From assembly GCF_933775445.1 (NCBI RefSeq), contig NW_026089537.1, positions 1 to 64,000 on the forward strand: DNA of 64,000 bases, given 5' to 3'. The stretch is from Argentina anserina (lineage: Eukaryota; Streptophyta; Magnoliopsida; Rosales; Rosaceae). Positions 35,391 to 48,955 of the stretch are shown in pieces; position 1 is the stretch's first letter, and every line of letters begins with the position of its first letter. A model generated the notes under the pieces. The model saw nothing but the letters and a program-made list of their open reading frames with translations, was not told where the DNA came from and did no database searches. Position numbers and translations under genes: made by a program.

Positions 35391-38300
35391 TTGCAATTTG
35401 AGTATCTTTTCAATTCTCGTTTGAGTATCTTTCTGAACGGCTTTCTGATGCGAGTTTCTCTTGAATTTGAGAGTGTTTCCAGTGTGGGCGTGTGTTTCTT
35501 TCAAACTGAGTATCTTTCTATCGTTTGAGTATCTTTCTGAACGGCTTTCGATGCGAGTTTTTCTTGAATTTGAGAGTGTTTCCAGTGTGGGTGTGTGTTT
35601 CTTTTAAACTGAGTATCTTTCTATCGTTTGAATATTTTTACTATTGCAATTTGAGTACCTTTTCAATTCTCGTTTGAGTATCTTTCTGTAATGTTTTCTG
35701 ATGCTAGTTTTTCTTGAATTTGAGAGTGTTTCCAGTGTGGGCGTGTGTTTCTTTCAAACTGAGTATCTTTCTATCGTTTGAGTATGTTTACTATTGCAAT
35801 TTGAGTATCTTTTCAATTCTCGTTTGAGTATCTTTCTGAACGGCTTTCGATGCGAGTTTTTCTTGAATTTGAGAGTGTTTCCAGTGTGGGCGTGTGTTTC
35901 TTTCAAACTGAGTATCTTTCTATCGTTTGAGTATGTTTACTATTGCAATTTGAGTACCTTTTCAATTCTCGTTTGAGTATCTTTCTGAACGGCTTTCGAT
36001 GCGAGTTTTTCTTTAATTTGAGAGTGTTTCCAGTGTGGGGGTGTGTTTCTTTCAAACTGAGTATCTTTCTATCGTTTGAGTATGTTTACTATTGCAATTT
36101 GAGTATCTTTTCAATTCTCGTTTGAGTATCTTTCTGAACGGCTTTCGATGCGAGTTTTTCTTGAATTTGAGAGTGTTTCCAGTGTGGGCGTGTGTTTCTT
36201 TCAGACTGAGTATCTTTCTATCGTTTGAGTATGTTTACTATTGCAATTTGAGTATCTTTTGAATCCTCTTTTGAGTATCTTTCTGAACGGCTTTCGATGC
36301 GAGTTTTTCTTGAATTTGAGAGTGTTTCCAGTGTGGGCGTGTGTTTCTTTCAGACTGAGTATCTTTCTATCGTTTGAGTATGTTTACTATTGCAATTTGA
36401 GTATCTTTTCAATTCTCGTTTGAGTATCTTTCTGAACGGCTTTCGATGCGAGTTTTTCTTGAATTTGAGAGTGTTTCCAGTGTGGGCGTGTGTTTCTTTC
36501 AACTGAGTATCTTTCTATCGTTTGAGTATGTTTACTATTGCAATTTGAGTACCTTTTCAATTCTCGTTTGAGTATCTTTCTGAACGGCTTTCAATGCGAG
36601 TTTTTCTTGAATTTGAGAGTGTTTCCAGTGTGGGCGTGTGTTTCTTTCAAACTGACTATCTTTCTATCGTTTGAGTATGTTTACTATTGCAATTTGAGTA
36701 TCTTTTGAATCCTCGTTTGAGTATCTTTCTGAACGGCTTTCGATGCGAGTTTCTCTTGAATTTGAGAGTGTTTCTAGTGTGGGCGTGTGTTTCTTTCAAA
36801 CTGAGTATCTTTCTATCGTTTGAGTATGTTTCTGTAAGGCTTTCTGATGCGAGTTTCTCTTGAATTTGAGAGTGTTTCCAGTGTGGGCGTGTGTTTCTTT
36901 CAAACTGAATATCTTTCTAATGTTTGAGTATGTTTACTATTGCACTTTGAGTATCTTTTCAATTCTCGTTTGAGTATGTTTCTGTAAGGCTTTCTGATGC
37001 CAGTTTCTCTTGAATTTGAGAGTGTTTCCAGTGTGGGCGTGTGTTTCTTTCAAACTGAGTATCTTTCTATCGTTTGAGTATGTTTACTATTGCACTTTGA
37101 GTATCTTTTCAATTCTCGTTTGAGTATGTTTCTGAACGGCTTTCTGATGCGAGTTTTTCTTGAATTTGAGAGTGTTTCCAGTGTGGGCGTGTGTTTCTTT
37201 CAAACTGAGTATCTTTCTATCGTTTGAATATGTTTACTATTGCAATTTGAGTATCTTTTCAATTCTCGTTTGAGTATCTTTCTGAACGGCTTTCGATGCG
37301 AGTTTTTCTTTAATTTGAGAGTGTTTCCAATGTGGGCGTGTGTTTCTTTCAAACTGAGTATCTTTCTATCGTTTGAGTATTTTTACTATTGCAATTTGAG
37401 TACCTTTTCAATTCTCGTTTGAGTATCTTTCTGTAAGGTTTTCTGATGCTAGTTTTTCTTGAATTTGAGAGTGTTTCCAGTGTGGGTGTGTGTTTCTTTC
37501 AAACTGAGTATCTTTCTATCGTTTGAGTATGTTTACTATTGCAATTTGAGTATCTTTTCAATTCTCGTTTGAGTATGTTTCTGTAAGGCTTTCTGATGCC
37601 AGTTTCTCTTGAATTTGAGAGTGTTTCCAGTGTGGGCGTGTGTTTCTTTCAAACTGAGTATCTTTCTATCGTTTGAGTATGTTTACTATTGCACTTTGAG
37701 TATCTTTTCAATTCTCGTTTGAGTATCTTTTTGAACGGCTTTCGATGCGAGTTTTTCTTGAATTTGAGAGTGTTTCCAGTGTGGGCGTGTGTTTCTTTCA
37801 AACTGAGTATCTTTCTATCGTTTGAGTATGTTTACTATTGCAATTTGAGTATCTTTTCAATTCTCGTTTGAGTATGTTTCTGTAAGGATTTCTGATGCCA
37901 GTTTCTCTTGAATTTGAGAGTGTTTCCAGTGTGGGCGTGTGTTTCTTTCAAACTGAGTATCTTTCTATCGTTTGAGTATGTTTACTATTGCACTTTGAGT
38001 ATCTTTTCAATTCTCGTTTGAGTATCTTTCTGAACGGCTTTCTGATGCCAGTTTCTCTTGAATTTGAGAGTGTTTCCAGTGTGGGCGTGTGTTTCTTTCA
38101 AACTGAGTATCTTTCTATCGTTTGAGTATGTTTACTATTGCAATTTGAGTATCTTTTGAATCCTCGTTTGAGTATCTTTCTGAACGGCTTTCGATGCGAG
38201 TTTCTCTTGAATTTGAGAGTGTTTCTAGTGTGGGCGTGTGTTTCTTTCAAACTGAGTATCTTTCTATCGTTTGAGTATGTTTCTGTAAGGCTTTCTGATG

Positions 38301-40436
38301 CGAGTTTTTCTTGAATTTGAGAGTGTTTCCAGTGTGGGCGTGTGTTTCTTTCAAACTGAGTATCTTTCTATCGTTTGAGTATGTTTACTATTGCAATTTG
38401 AGTATCTTTTCAATTCTCGTTTGAGTATCTTTCTGAACGGCTTTCGATGCGAGTTTTTCTTGAATTTGAGAGTGTTTCCAGTGTGAGCGTGTGTTTCTTT
38501 CAAACTGAGTATCTTTCTATCGTTTGAGTATGTTTACTATTGCAATTTGAGTACCTTTTCAATTCTCGTTTGAGTATCTTTCTGAACGGCTTTCGATGCG
38601 AGTTTTTCTTGAATTTGAGAGTGTTTCCAGTGTGGGCGTGTGTTTCTTTCAAACTGAGTATCTTTCTATCGTTTGAGTATTTTTACTATTGCAATTTGAG
38701 TACCTTTTCAATTCTCGTTTGAGTATTTTTCTGAACGGCTTTCGATGCGAGTTTTTCTTGAATTTGAGAGTGTTTCCAGTGTGGGCGTGTGTTTTTTTCA
38801 AACTGAGTTTCTTTCTATCGTTTGAGTATGTTTACTATTGCAATTTGAGTATATTTTCAATTCTCGTTTGAGTATCTTTCTGAACGGCTTTCGATGCGAG
38901 TTTTTCTTGAATTTGAGAGTGTTTCCAGTGTGGGCGTGTGTTTCTTTCAAACTGAGTATCTTTCTATCGTTTGAATATTTTTACTATTGCAATTTGAGTA
39001 CCTTTTCAATTCTCGTTTGAGTATCTTTCTGTAAGGTTTTCTGATGCTAGTTTTTCTTGAATTTGAGAGTGTTTCCAGTGTGGGCGTGTGTTTCTTTCAA
39101 ACTGAGTATCTTTCTATCGTTTGAGTATGTTTACTATTGCAATTTGAGTATCTTTTCAATTCTCGTTTGAGTATGTTTCTGTAAGGCTTTCTGATGCCAG
39201 TTTCTCTTGAATTTGAGAGTGTTTCCAGTGTGGGCGTGTGTTTCTTTCAAACTGAGTATCTTTCTATCGTTTGAGTATGTTTACTATTGCACTTTGAGTA
39301 TCTTTTCAATTCTCGTTTGAGTATCTTTCTGAACGGCTTTCTGATGCCAGTTTCTCTTGAATTTGAGAGTGTTTCCAGTGTGGGCGTGTGTTTCTTTCAA
39401 ACTGAGTATCTTTCTATCGTTTGAGTATGTTTCTGTAAGGCTTTCTGATGCGAGTTTTTCTTGAATTTGAGAGTGTTTCCAGTGTGGGCGTGTGTTTCTT
39501 TCAAACTGAGTATCTTTCTATCGTTTGAGTATGTTTACTATTGCAATTTGAGTATCTTTTCAATTCTCGTTTGAGTATCTTTCTGAACGGCTTTTTGATG
39601 CCAGTTTCTCTTGAATTTGAGAGTGTTTCCAGTGTGGGCGTGTGTTTCTTTCAAACTGAGTATCTTTCTATCGTTTGAGTATTTTTACTATTGCAATTTG
39701 AGTACCTTTTCAATTCTCGTTTGAGTATCTTTCTGAACGGCTTTCGATGCGAGTTTTTCTTGAATTTGAGAGTGTTTCCAGTGTGGGCGTGTGTTTTTTT
39801 CAAACTGAGTATCTTTCTATCGTTTGAGTATGTTTACTATTGCAATTTGAGTATCTTTTCAATTCTCGTTTGAGTATCTTTCTGAACGGCTTTCGATGCG
39901 AGTTTTTCTTGAATTTGAGAGTGTTTCCAGTGTGGGCGTGTGTTTCTTTCAAACTGAGTATCTTTCTATCGTTTGAATATTTTTACTATTGCAATTTGAG
40001 TACCTTTTCAATTCTCGTTTGAGTATCTTTCTGTAAGGTTTTCTGATGCTAGTTTTTCTTGAATTTGAGAGTGTTTCCAGTGTGGGCGTGTGTTTCTTTC
40101 AAACTGAGTATCTTTCTATCGTTTGAGTATGTTTACTATTGCAATTTGAGTATCTTTTCAATTCTCGTTTGAGTATCTTTCTGAACGGCTTTCGATGCGA
40201 GTTTTTCTTTAATTTGAGAGTGTTTCCAGTGTGGGCGTGTGTTTCTTTCAAACTGAGTATCTTTCTATCGTTTGAGTATGTTTACTATTGCAATTTGAGT
40301 ATCTTTTCAATTCTCGTTTGAGTATCTTTCTGAACGGCTTTCGATGCGAGTTTTTCTTGAATTTGAGAGTGTTTCCAGTGTGGGCGTGTGTTTCTTTCAG
40401 ACTGAGTATCTTTCTATCGTTTGAGTATGTTTACTA
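35391..40436. repeat. Domain D: mosaic transition between the two long HORs
   Basis: It contains a short monomer of a different make (junction 35,537, GTATCTTTCTGAACGG), a T4-T1-T2 run (35,644-36,091), a fragment of the 29-mer (monomers 13-19, 29, 1, 2 at 36,092-37,538), mixed GATGCC 150-mers, short monomers at 36,832, 38,283 and 39,433, and two cassettes with a GTGTTTTTTTC monomer followed by a TATTTTT-ending monomer (38,689-38,986 and 39,691-39,988). The last 896 bp (39,541-40,436) match the end of the following HOR (43,526-44,421) in layout, so they are the tail of a truncated copy of it. Confidence 0.85.
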
Positions 40437-41285
40437 TTGCAATTTGAGTATCTTTTGAATCCTCGTTTGAGTATCTTTCTGAACGGGTTTCGATGCGAGT
40501 TTTTCTTGAATTTGAGAGTGTTTCCAGTGTGGGCGTGTGTTTCTTTCAGACTGAGTATCTTTCTATCGTTTGAGTATGTTTACTATTGCAATTTGAGTAT
40601 CTTTTCAATTCTCGTTTGAGTATCTTTCTGAACGGCTTTCGATGCGAGTTTTTCTTGAATTTGAGAGTGTTTCCAGTGTGGGCGTGTGTTTCTTTCAAAC
40701 TGAGTATCTTTCTATCGTTTGAGTATGTTTACTATTGCAATTTGAGTACCTTTTCAATTCTCGTTTGAGTATCTTTCTGAACGGCTTTCAATGCGAGTTT
40801 TTCTTGAATTTGAGAGTGTTTCCAGTGTGGGCGTGTGTTTCTTTCAAACTGAGTATCTTTCTATCGTTTGAGTATGTTTACTATTGCAATTTGAGTATCT
40901 TTTGAATCCTCGTTTGAGTATCTTTCTGAACGGCTTTCGATGCGAGTTTCTCTTGAATTTGAGAGTGTTTCTAGTGTGGGCGTGTGTTTCTTTCAAACTG
41001 AGTATCTTTCTATCGTTTGAGTATGTTTCTGTAAGGCTTTCTGATGCGAGTTTCTCTTGAATTTGAGAGTGTTTCCAGTGTGGGCGTGTGTTTCTTTCAA
41101 ACTGAATATCTTTCTATCGTTTGAGTATGTTTACTATTGCACTTTGAGTATCTTTTCAATTCTCGTTTGAGTATCTTTCTGAACGGCTTTCGATGCGAGT
41201 TTTTCTTGAATTTGAGAGTGTTTCCAGTGTGGGCGTGTGTTTCTTTCAAACTGAGTATCTTTCTATCGTTTGAGTATGTTTACTA
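40437..41285. repeat. 849 bp module
   Basis: Six monomers: GAATCCTCG 149, plain 149, TTCAATGCG 149, GAATCCTCG/TTTCTC 149 plus short 104 (junction 41,029), CACTTTGAG 149. It has CTGAGTATC in the TTCAATGCG monomer, where the later modules have CTGACTATC. Confidence 0.92.
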
Positions 41286-41434
41286 TTGCAATTTGAGTAT
41301 CTTTTGAATCCTCGTTTGAGTATCTTTCTGAACGGCTTTCGATGCGAGTTTTTCTTGAATTTGAGAGTGTTTCCAGTGTGGGCGTGTGTTTCTTTCAAAC
41401 TGAGTATCTTTCTATCGTTTGAGTATGTTTACTA

Positions 41435-42778
41435 TTGCAATTTGAGTATCTTTTCAATTCTCGTTTGAGTATCTTTCTGAACCGCTTTCGATGCGAGTTT
41501 TTCTTGAATTTGAGAGTGTTTCCAGTGTGGGCGTGTGTTTCTTTCAAACTGAGTATCTTTCTATCGTTTGAGTATGTTTACTATTGCAATTTGAGTACCT
41601 TTTCAATTCTCGTTTGAGTATCTTTCTGAACGGCTTTCGATGCGAGTTTTTCTTGAATTTGATAGTGTTTCCAGTGTGGGCGTGTGTTTCTTTCAAACTG
41701 AGTATCTTTCTATCGTTTGAGTATGTTTACTATTGCAATTTGAGTATCTTTTCAATTCTCGTTTGAGTATCTTTCTGAACGGCTTTCGATGCGAGTTTTT
41801 CTTGAATTTGAGAGTGTTTCCAGTGTGGGCGTGTGTTTCTTTCAAACTGAGTATCTTTCTATCGTTTGAATATTTTTACTATTGCAATTTGAGTACCTTT
41901 TCAATTCTCGTTTGAGTATCTTTCTTCAAGGTTTTCTGATGCTAGTTTTTCTTGAATTTGAGAGTGTTTCCAGTGTGGGCGTGTGTTTCTTTCAAACTGA
42001 GTATCTTTCTATCATTTGAGTATGTTTACTATTGCAATTTGAGTATCTTTTCAATTCTCGTTTGAGTATCTTTCTGAACGGCTTTCGATGCGAGTTTTTC
42101 TTTAATTTGAGAGTGTTTCCAGTGTGGGCGTGTGTTTCTTTTAAACTGAGTATCTTTCTATCGTTTGAATATTTTTACTATTGCAATTTGAGTACCTTTT
42201 CAATTCTCGTTTGAGTATCTTTCTGTAAGGTTTTCTGATGCTAGTTTTTCTTGAATTTGAGAGTGTTTCCAGTGTGGGCGTGTGTTTCTTTCAAACTGAG
42301 TATCTTTCTATCGTTTGAGTATGTTTACTATTGCAATTTGAGTATCTTTTCAATTCTCGTTTGAGTATCTTTCTGAACGGCTTTCGATGCGAGTTTTTCT
42401 TTAATTTGAGAGTGTTTCCAGTGTGGGCGTGTGTTTCTTTTAAACTGAGTATCTTTCTATCGTTTGAATATTTTTACTATTGCAATTTGAGTACCTTTTC
42501 AATTCTCGTTTGAGTATCTTTCTGTAAGGTTTTCTGATGCTAGTTTTTCTTGAATTTGAGAGTGTTTCCAGTGTGGGCGTGTGTTTCTTTCAAACTGAGT
42601 ATCTTTCTATCGTTTGAGTATGTTTACTATTGCAATTTGAGTATCTTTTCAATTCTCGTTTGAGTATCTTTCTGAACGGCTTTCGATGCGAGTTTTTCTT
42701 TAATTTGAGAGTGTTTCCAGTGTGGGCGTGTGTTTCTTTCAGACTGAGTATCTTTCTATCGTTTGAGTATGTTTACTA
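41435..42778. repeat. 1,344 bp nine-monomer module
   Basis: GAACCGC 149, TTGATAGTG 149, TATTTTT-ending 149, TTCTTCAAGG 150, then two 299 bp dimers (TTTAATT/TTTTAAAC 149 plus GCTAG 150) and a CAGACTG 149. This copy alone has GTATCTTTCTGAACGG at 41,733; later copies have GTATCTTCCTGAACGG. Confidence 0.92.
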
Positions 42779-44421
42779 TTGCAATTTGAGTATCTTTTCA
42801 ATTCTCGTTTGAGTATCTTTCTGAACCGCTTTCGATGCGAGTTTTTCTTGAATTTGAGAGTGTTTCCAGTGTGGGCGTGTGTTTCTTTCAAACTGAGTAT
42901 CTTTCTATCGTTTGAGTATGTTTACTATTGCAATTTGAGTACCTTTTCAATTCTCGTTTGAGTATCTTTCTGAACGGCTTTCGATGCGAGTTTTTCTTGA
43001 ATTTGATAGTGTTTCCAGTGTGGGCGTGTGTTTCTTTCAAACTGAGTATCTTTCTATCGTTTGAGTATGTTTACTATTGCAATTTGAGTATCTTTTCAAT
43101 TCTCGTTTGAGTATCTTCCTGAACGGCTTTCGATGCGAGTTTTTCTTGAATTTGAGAGTGTTTCCAGTGTGGGCGTGTGTTTCTTTCAAACTGAGTATCT
43201 TTCTATCGTTTGAATATTTTTACTATTGCAATTTGAGTACCTTTTCAATTCTCGTTTGAGTATCTTTCTTCAAGGTTTTCTGATGCTAGTTTTTCTTGAA
43301 TTTGAGAGTGTTTCCAGTGTGGGCGTGTGTTTCTTTCAAACTGAGTATCTTTCTATCATTTGAGTATGTTTACTATTGCAATTTGAGTATCTTTTCAATT
43401 CTCGTTTGAGTATCTTTCTGAACGGCTTTTTGATGCCAGTTTCTCTTGAATTTGAGAGTGTTTCCAGTGTGGGCGTGTGTTTCTTTCAAACTGAGTATCT
43501 TTCTATCGTTTGAGTATTTTTACTATTGCAATTTGAGTATCTTTTCAATTCTCGTTTGAGTATCTTTCTGAACGGCTTTTTGATGCCAGTTTCTCTTGAA
43601 TTTGAGAGTGTTTCCAGTGTGGGCGTGTGTTTCTTTCAAACTGAGTATCTTTCTATCGTTTGAGTATTTTTACTATTGCAATTTGAGTACCTTTTCAATT
43701 CTCGTTTGAGTATCTTTCTGAACGGCTTTCGATGCGAGTTTTTCTTGAATTTGAGAGTGTTTCCAGTGTGGGCGTGTGTTTTTTTCAAACTGAGTATCTT
43801 TCTATCGTTTGAGTATGTTTACTATTGCAATTTGAGTATCTTTTCAATTCTCGTTTGAGTATCTTTCTGAACGGCTTTCGATGCGAGTTTTTCTTGAATT
43901 TGAGAGTGTTTCCAGTGTGGGCGTGTGTTTCTTTCAAACTGAGTATCTTTCTATCGTTTGAATATTTTTACTATTGCAATTTGAGTACCTTTTCAATTCT
44001 CGTTTGAGTATCTTTCTGTAAGGTTTTCTGATGCTAGTTTTTCTTGAATTTGAGAGTGTTTCCAGTGTGGGCGTGTGTTTCTTTCAAACTGAGTATCTTT
44101 CTATCGTTTGAGTATGTTTACTATTGCAATTTGAGTATCTTTTCAATTCTCGTTTGAGTATCTTTCTGAACGGCTTTCGATGCGAGTTTTTCTTTAATTT
44201 GAGAGTGTTTCCAGTGTGGGCGTGTGTTTCTTTCAAACTGAGTATCTTTCTATCGTTTGAGTATGTTTACTATTGCAATTTGAGTATCTTTTCAATTCTC
44301 GTTTGAGTATCTTTCTGAACGGCTTTCGATGCGAGTTTTTCTTGAATTTGAGAGTGTTTCCAGTGGGGGCGTGTGTTTCTTTCAGACTGAGTATCTTTCT
44401 ATCGTGTGAGTATGTTTACTA

Positions 44422-45270
44422 TTGCAATTTGAGTATCTTTTGAATCCTCGTTTGAGTATCTTTCTGAACGGCTTTCGATGCGAGTTTTTCTTGAATTTGA
44501 GAGTGTTTCCAGTGTGGGCGTGTGTTTCTTTCAGACTGAGTATCTTTCTATCGTTTGAGTATGTTTACTATTGCAATTTGAGTATCTTTTCAATTCTCGT
44601 TTGAGTATCTTTCTGAACGGCTTTCGATGCGAGTTTTTCTTGAATTTGAGAGTGTTTCCAGTGTGGGCGTGTGTTTCTTTCAAACTGAGTATCTTTCTAT
44701 CGTTTGAGTATGTTTACTATTGCAATTTGAGTACCTTTTCAATTCTCGTTTGAGTATCTTTCTGAACGGCTTTCAATGCGAGTTTTTCTTGAATTTGAGA
44801 GTGTTTCCAGTGTGGGCGTGTGTTTCTTTCAAACTGACTATCTTTCTATCGTTTGAGTATGTTTACTATTGCAATTTGAGTATCTTTTGAATCCTCGTTT
44901 GAGTATCTTTCTGAACGGCTTTCGATGCGAGTTTCTCTTGAATTTGAGAGTGTTTCTAGTGTGGGCGTGTGTTTCTTTCAAACTGAGTATCTTTCTATCG
45001 TTTGAGTATGTTTCTGTAAGGCTTTCTGATGCGAGTTTCTCTTGAATTTGAGAGTGTTTCCAGTGTGGGCGTGTGTTTCTTTCAAACTGAGTATCTTTCT
45101 ATCGTTTGAGTATGTTTACTATTGCACTTTGAGTATCTTTTCAATTCTCGTTTGAGTATCTTTCTGAACGGCTTTCGATGCGAGTTTTTCTTGAATTTGA
45201 GAGTGTTTCCAGTGTGGGCGTGTGTTTCTTTCAGACTGAGTATCTTTCTATCGTTTGAGTATGTTTACTA
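44422..45270. repeat. 849 bp module
   Basis: Same six-monomer layout, short junction at 45,014. Here the short monomer is followed by CTGAGTATC rather than the usual CTGAATATC. Confidence 0.92.
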
Positions 45271-45419
45271 TTGCAATTTGAGTATCTTTTGAATCCTCGT
45301 TTGAGTATCTTTCTGAACGGCTTTCGATGCGAGTTTTTCTTGAATTTGAGAGTGTTTCCAGTGTGGGCGTGTGTTTCTTTCAGACTGAGTATCTTTCTAT
45401 CGTTTGAGTATGTTTACTA

Positions 45420-46763
45420 TTGCAATTTGAGTATCTTTTCAATTCTCGTTTGAGTATCTTTCTGAACCGCTTTCGATGCGAGTTTTTCTTGAATTTGAGA
45501 GTGTTTCCAGTGTGGGCGTGTGTTTCTTTCAAACTGAGTATCTTTCTATCGTTTGAGTATGTTTACTATTGCAATTTGAGTACCTTTTCAATTCTCGTTT
45601 GAGTATCTTTCTGAACGGCTTTCGATGCGAGTTTTTCTTGAATTTGATAGTGTTTCCAGTGTGGGCGTGTGTTTCTTTCAAACTGAGTATCTTTCTATCG
45701 TTTGAGTATGTTTACTATTGCAATTTGAGTATCTTTTCAATTCTCGTTTGAGTATCTTCCTGAACGGCTTTCGATGCGAGTTTTTCTTGAATTTGAGAGT
45801 GTTTCCAGTGTGGGCGTGTGTTTCTTTCAAACTGAGTATCTTTCTATCGTTTGAATATTTTTACTATTGCAATTTGAGTACCTTTTCAATTCTCGTTTGA
45901 GTATCTTTCTTCAAGGTTTTCTGATGCTAGTTTTTCTTGAATTTGAGAGTGTTTCCAGTGTGGGCGTGTGTTTCTTTCAAACTGAGTATCTTTCTATCAT
46001 TTGAGTATGTTTACTATTGCAATTTGAGTATCTTTTCAATTCTCGTTTGAGTATCTTTCTGAACGGCTTTCGATGCGAGTTTTTCTTTAATTTGAGAGTG
46101 TTTCCAGTGTGGGCGTGTGTTTCTTTTAAACTGAGTATCTTTCTATCGTTTGAATATTTTTACTATTGCAATTTGAGTACCTTTTCAATTCTCGTTTGAG
46201 TATCTTTCTGTAAGGTTTTCTGATGCTAGTTTTTCTTGAATTTGAGAGTGTTTCCAGTGTGGGCGTGTGTTTCTTTCAAACTGAGTATCTTTCTATCGTT
46301 TGAGTATGTTTACTATTGCAATTTGAGTATCTTTTCAATTCTCGTTTGAGTATCTTTCTGAACGGCTTTCGATGCGAGTTTTTCTTTAATTTGAGAGTGT
46401 TTCCAGTGTGGGCGTGTGTTTCTTTTAAACTGAGTATCTTTCTATCGTTTGAATATTTTTACTATTGCAATTTGAGTACCTTTTCAATTCTCGTTTGAGT
46501 ATCTTTCTGTAAGGTTTTCTGATGCGAGTTTTTCTTGAATTTGAGAGTGTTTCCAGTGTGGGCGTGTGTTTCTTTCAAACTGAGTATCTTTCTATCGTTT
46601 GAGTATGTTTACTATTGCAATTTGAGTATCTTTTCAATTCTCGTTTGAGTATCTTTCTGAACGGCTTTCGATGCGAGTTTTTCTTTAATTTGAGAGTGTT
46701 TCCAGTGTGGGCGTGTGTTTCTTTCAGACTGAGTATCTTTCTATCGTTTGAGTATGTTTACTA
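45420..46763. repeat. 1,344 bp nine-monomer module
   Basis: Same layout at a 3,985 bp offset. The second dimer ends GATGCGAG (about 46,520) where the other modules have GATGCTAG. Confidence 0.92.
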
Positions 46764-48106
46764 TTGCAATTTGAGTATCTTTTCAATTCTCGTTTGAGTA
46801 TCTTTCTGAACCGCTTTCGATGCGAGTTTTTCTTGAATTTGAGAGTGTTTCCAGTGTGGGCGTGTGTTTCTTTCAAACTGAGTATCTTTCTATCGTTTGA
46901 GTATGTTTACTATTGCAATTTGAGTACCTTTTCAATTCTCGTTTGAGTATCTTTCTGAACGGCTTTCGATGCGAGTTTTTCTTGAATTTGATAGTGTTTC
47001 CAGTGTGGGCGTGTGTTTCTTTCAAACTGAGTATCTTTCTATCGTTTGAGTATGTTTACTATTGCAATTTGAGTATCTTTTCAATTCTCGTTTGAGTATC
47101 TTCCTGAACGGCTTTCGATGCGAGTTTTTCTTGAATTTGAGAGTGTTTCCAGTGTGGGCGTGTGTTTCTTTCAAACTGAGTATCTTTCTATCGTTTGAAT
47201 ATTTTTACTATTGCAATTTGAGTACCTTTTCAATTCTCGTTTGAGTATCTTTCTTCAAGGTTTTCTGATGCTAGTTTTTCTTGAATTTGAGAGTGTTTCC
47301 AGTGTGGGCGTGTGTTTCTTTCAAACTGAGTATCTTTCTATCATTTGAGTATGTTTACTATTGCAATTTGAGTATCTTTTCAATTCTCGTTTGAGTATCT
47401 TTCTGAACGGCTTTCGATGCGAGTTTTTCTTTAATTTGAGAGTGTTTCCAGTGTGGGCGTGTGTTTCTTTCAAACTGAGTATCTTTCTATCGTTTGAGTA
47501 TGTTTACTATTGCAATTTGAGTACCTTTTCAATTCTCGTTTGAGTATCTTTCTGAACGGCTTTCGATGCGAGTTTTTCTTGAATTTGAGAGTGTTTCCAG
47601 TGTGGGCGTGTGTTTCTTTCAAACTGAGTATCTTTCTATCGTTTGAATATTTTTACTATTGCAATTTGAGTACCTTTTCAATTCTCGTTTGAGTATCTTT
47701 CTGTAAGGTTTTCTGATGCTAGTTTTTCTTGAATTTGAGAGTGTTTCCAGTGTGGGCGTGTGTTTCTTTCAAACTGAGTATCTTTCTATCGTTTGAGTAT
47801 GTTTACTATTGCAATTTGAGTATCTTTTCAATTCTCGTTTGAGTATCTTTCTGAACGGCTTTCGATGCGAGTTTTTCTTTAATTTGAGAGTGTTTCCAGT
47901 GTGGGCGTGTGTTTCTTTCAAACTGAGTATCTTTCTATCGTTTGAGTATGTTTACTATTGCAATTTGAGTATCTTTTCAATTCTCGTTTGAGTATCTTTC
48001 TGAACGGCTTTCGATGCGAGTTTTTCTTGAATTTGAGAGTGTTTCCAGTGTGGGCGTGTGTTTCTTTCAGACTGAGTATCTTTCTATCGTTTGAGTATGT
48101 TTACTA

Positions 48107-48955
48107 TTGCAATTTGAGTATCTTTTGAATCCTCGTTTGAGTATCTTTCTGAACGGCTTTCGATGCGAGTTTTTCTTGAATTTGAGAGTGTTTCCAGTGT
48201 GGGCGTGTGTTTCTTTCAGACTGAGTATCTTTCTATCGTTTGAGTATGTTTACTATTGCAATTTGAGTATCTTTTCAATTCTCGTTTGAGTATCTTTCTG
48301 AACGGCTTTCGATGCGAGTTTTTCTTGAATTTGAGAGTGTTTCCAGTGTGGGCGTGTGTTTCTTTCAAACTGAGTATCTTTCTATCGTTTGAGTATGTTT
48401 ACTATTGCAATTTGAGTACCTTTTCAATTCTCGTTTGAGTATCTTTCTGAACGGCTTTCAATGCGAGTTTTTCTTGAATTTGAGAGTGTTTCCAGTGTGG
48501 GCGTGTGTTTCTTTCAAACTGACTATCTTTCTATCGTTTGAGTATGTTTACTATTGCAATTTGAGTATCTTTTGAATCCTCGTTTGAGTATCTTTCTGAA
48601 CGGCTTTCGATGCGAGTTTCTCTTGAATTTGAGAGTGTTTCTAGTGTGGGCGTGTGTTTCTTTCAAACTGAGTATCTTTCTATCGTTTGAGTATGTTTCT
48701 GTAAGGCTTTCTGATGCGAGTTTCTCTTGAATTTGAGAGTGTTTCCAGTGTGGGCGTGTGTTTCTTTCAAACTGAATATCTTTCTATCGTTTGAGTATGT
48801 TTACTATTGCACTTTGAGTATCTTTTCAATTCTCGTTTGAGTATCTTTCTGAACGGCTTTCGATGCGAGTTTTTCTTGAATTTGAGAGTGTTTCCAGTGT
48901 GGGCGTGTGTTTCTTTCAGACTGAGTATCTTTCTATCGTTTGAGTATGTTTACTA
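48107..48955. repeat. 849 bp module, first of a tandem pair
   Basis: Six monomers with short junction at 48,699, directly followed by a second module. It carries GAACGGC in the second monomer. Confidence 0.93.

Larger units (their letters stand above)
40437..44421. repeat. Second long HOR, copy 1 (3,985 bp, 27 monomers)
   Basis: Eighteen 149-mers, seven 150-mers and one 149+104 pair give 3,985 bp. Markers: GAATCCTCG at 40,437 and 41,286; GAACCGC at 41,435 and 42,779; TTGATAGTG at 41,584 and 42,928; TTCTTCAAGG 150-mers at 41,882 and 43,226; ATCATTTGAG at about 42,014 and 43,358; two adjacent CTTTTTGATGCC 150-mers at 43,376 and 43,526; a GTGTTTTTTTC monomer at 43,676. It contains one 849 bp and one 1,344 bp module. 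Confidence 0.94.
44422..48106. repeat. Second long HOR, copy 2 (3,685 bp)
   Basis: Markers repeat copy 1 at a constant 3,985 bp offset up to about 47,360. There the two CTTTTTGATGCC 150-mers and the GTGTTTTTTTC 149-mer of copy 1 are replaced by one TTTAATT 149-mer (47,361), a net loss of 300 bp. The tail then follows copy 1 at a 3,685 bp offset. Confidence 0.94.
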
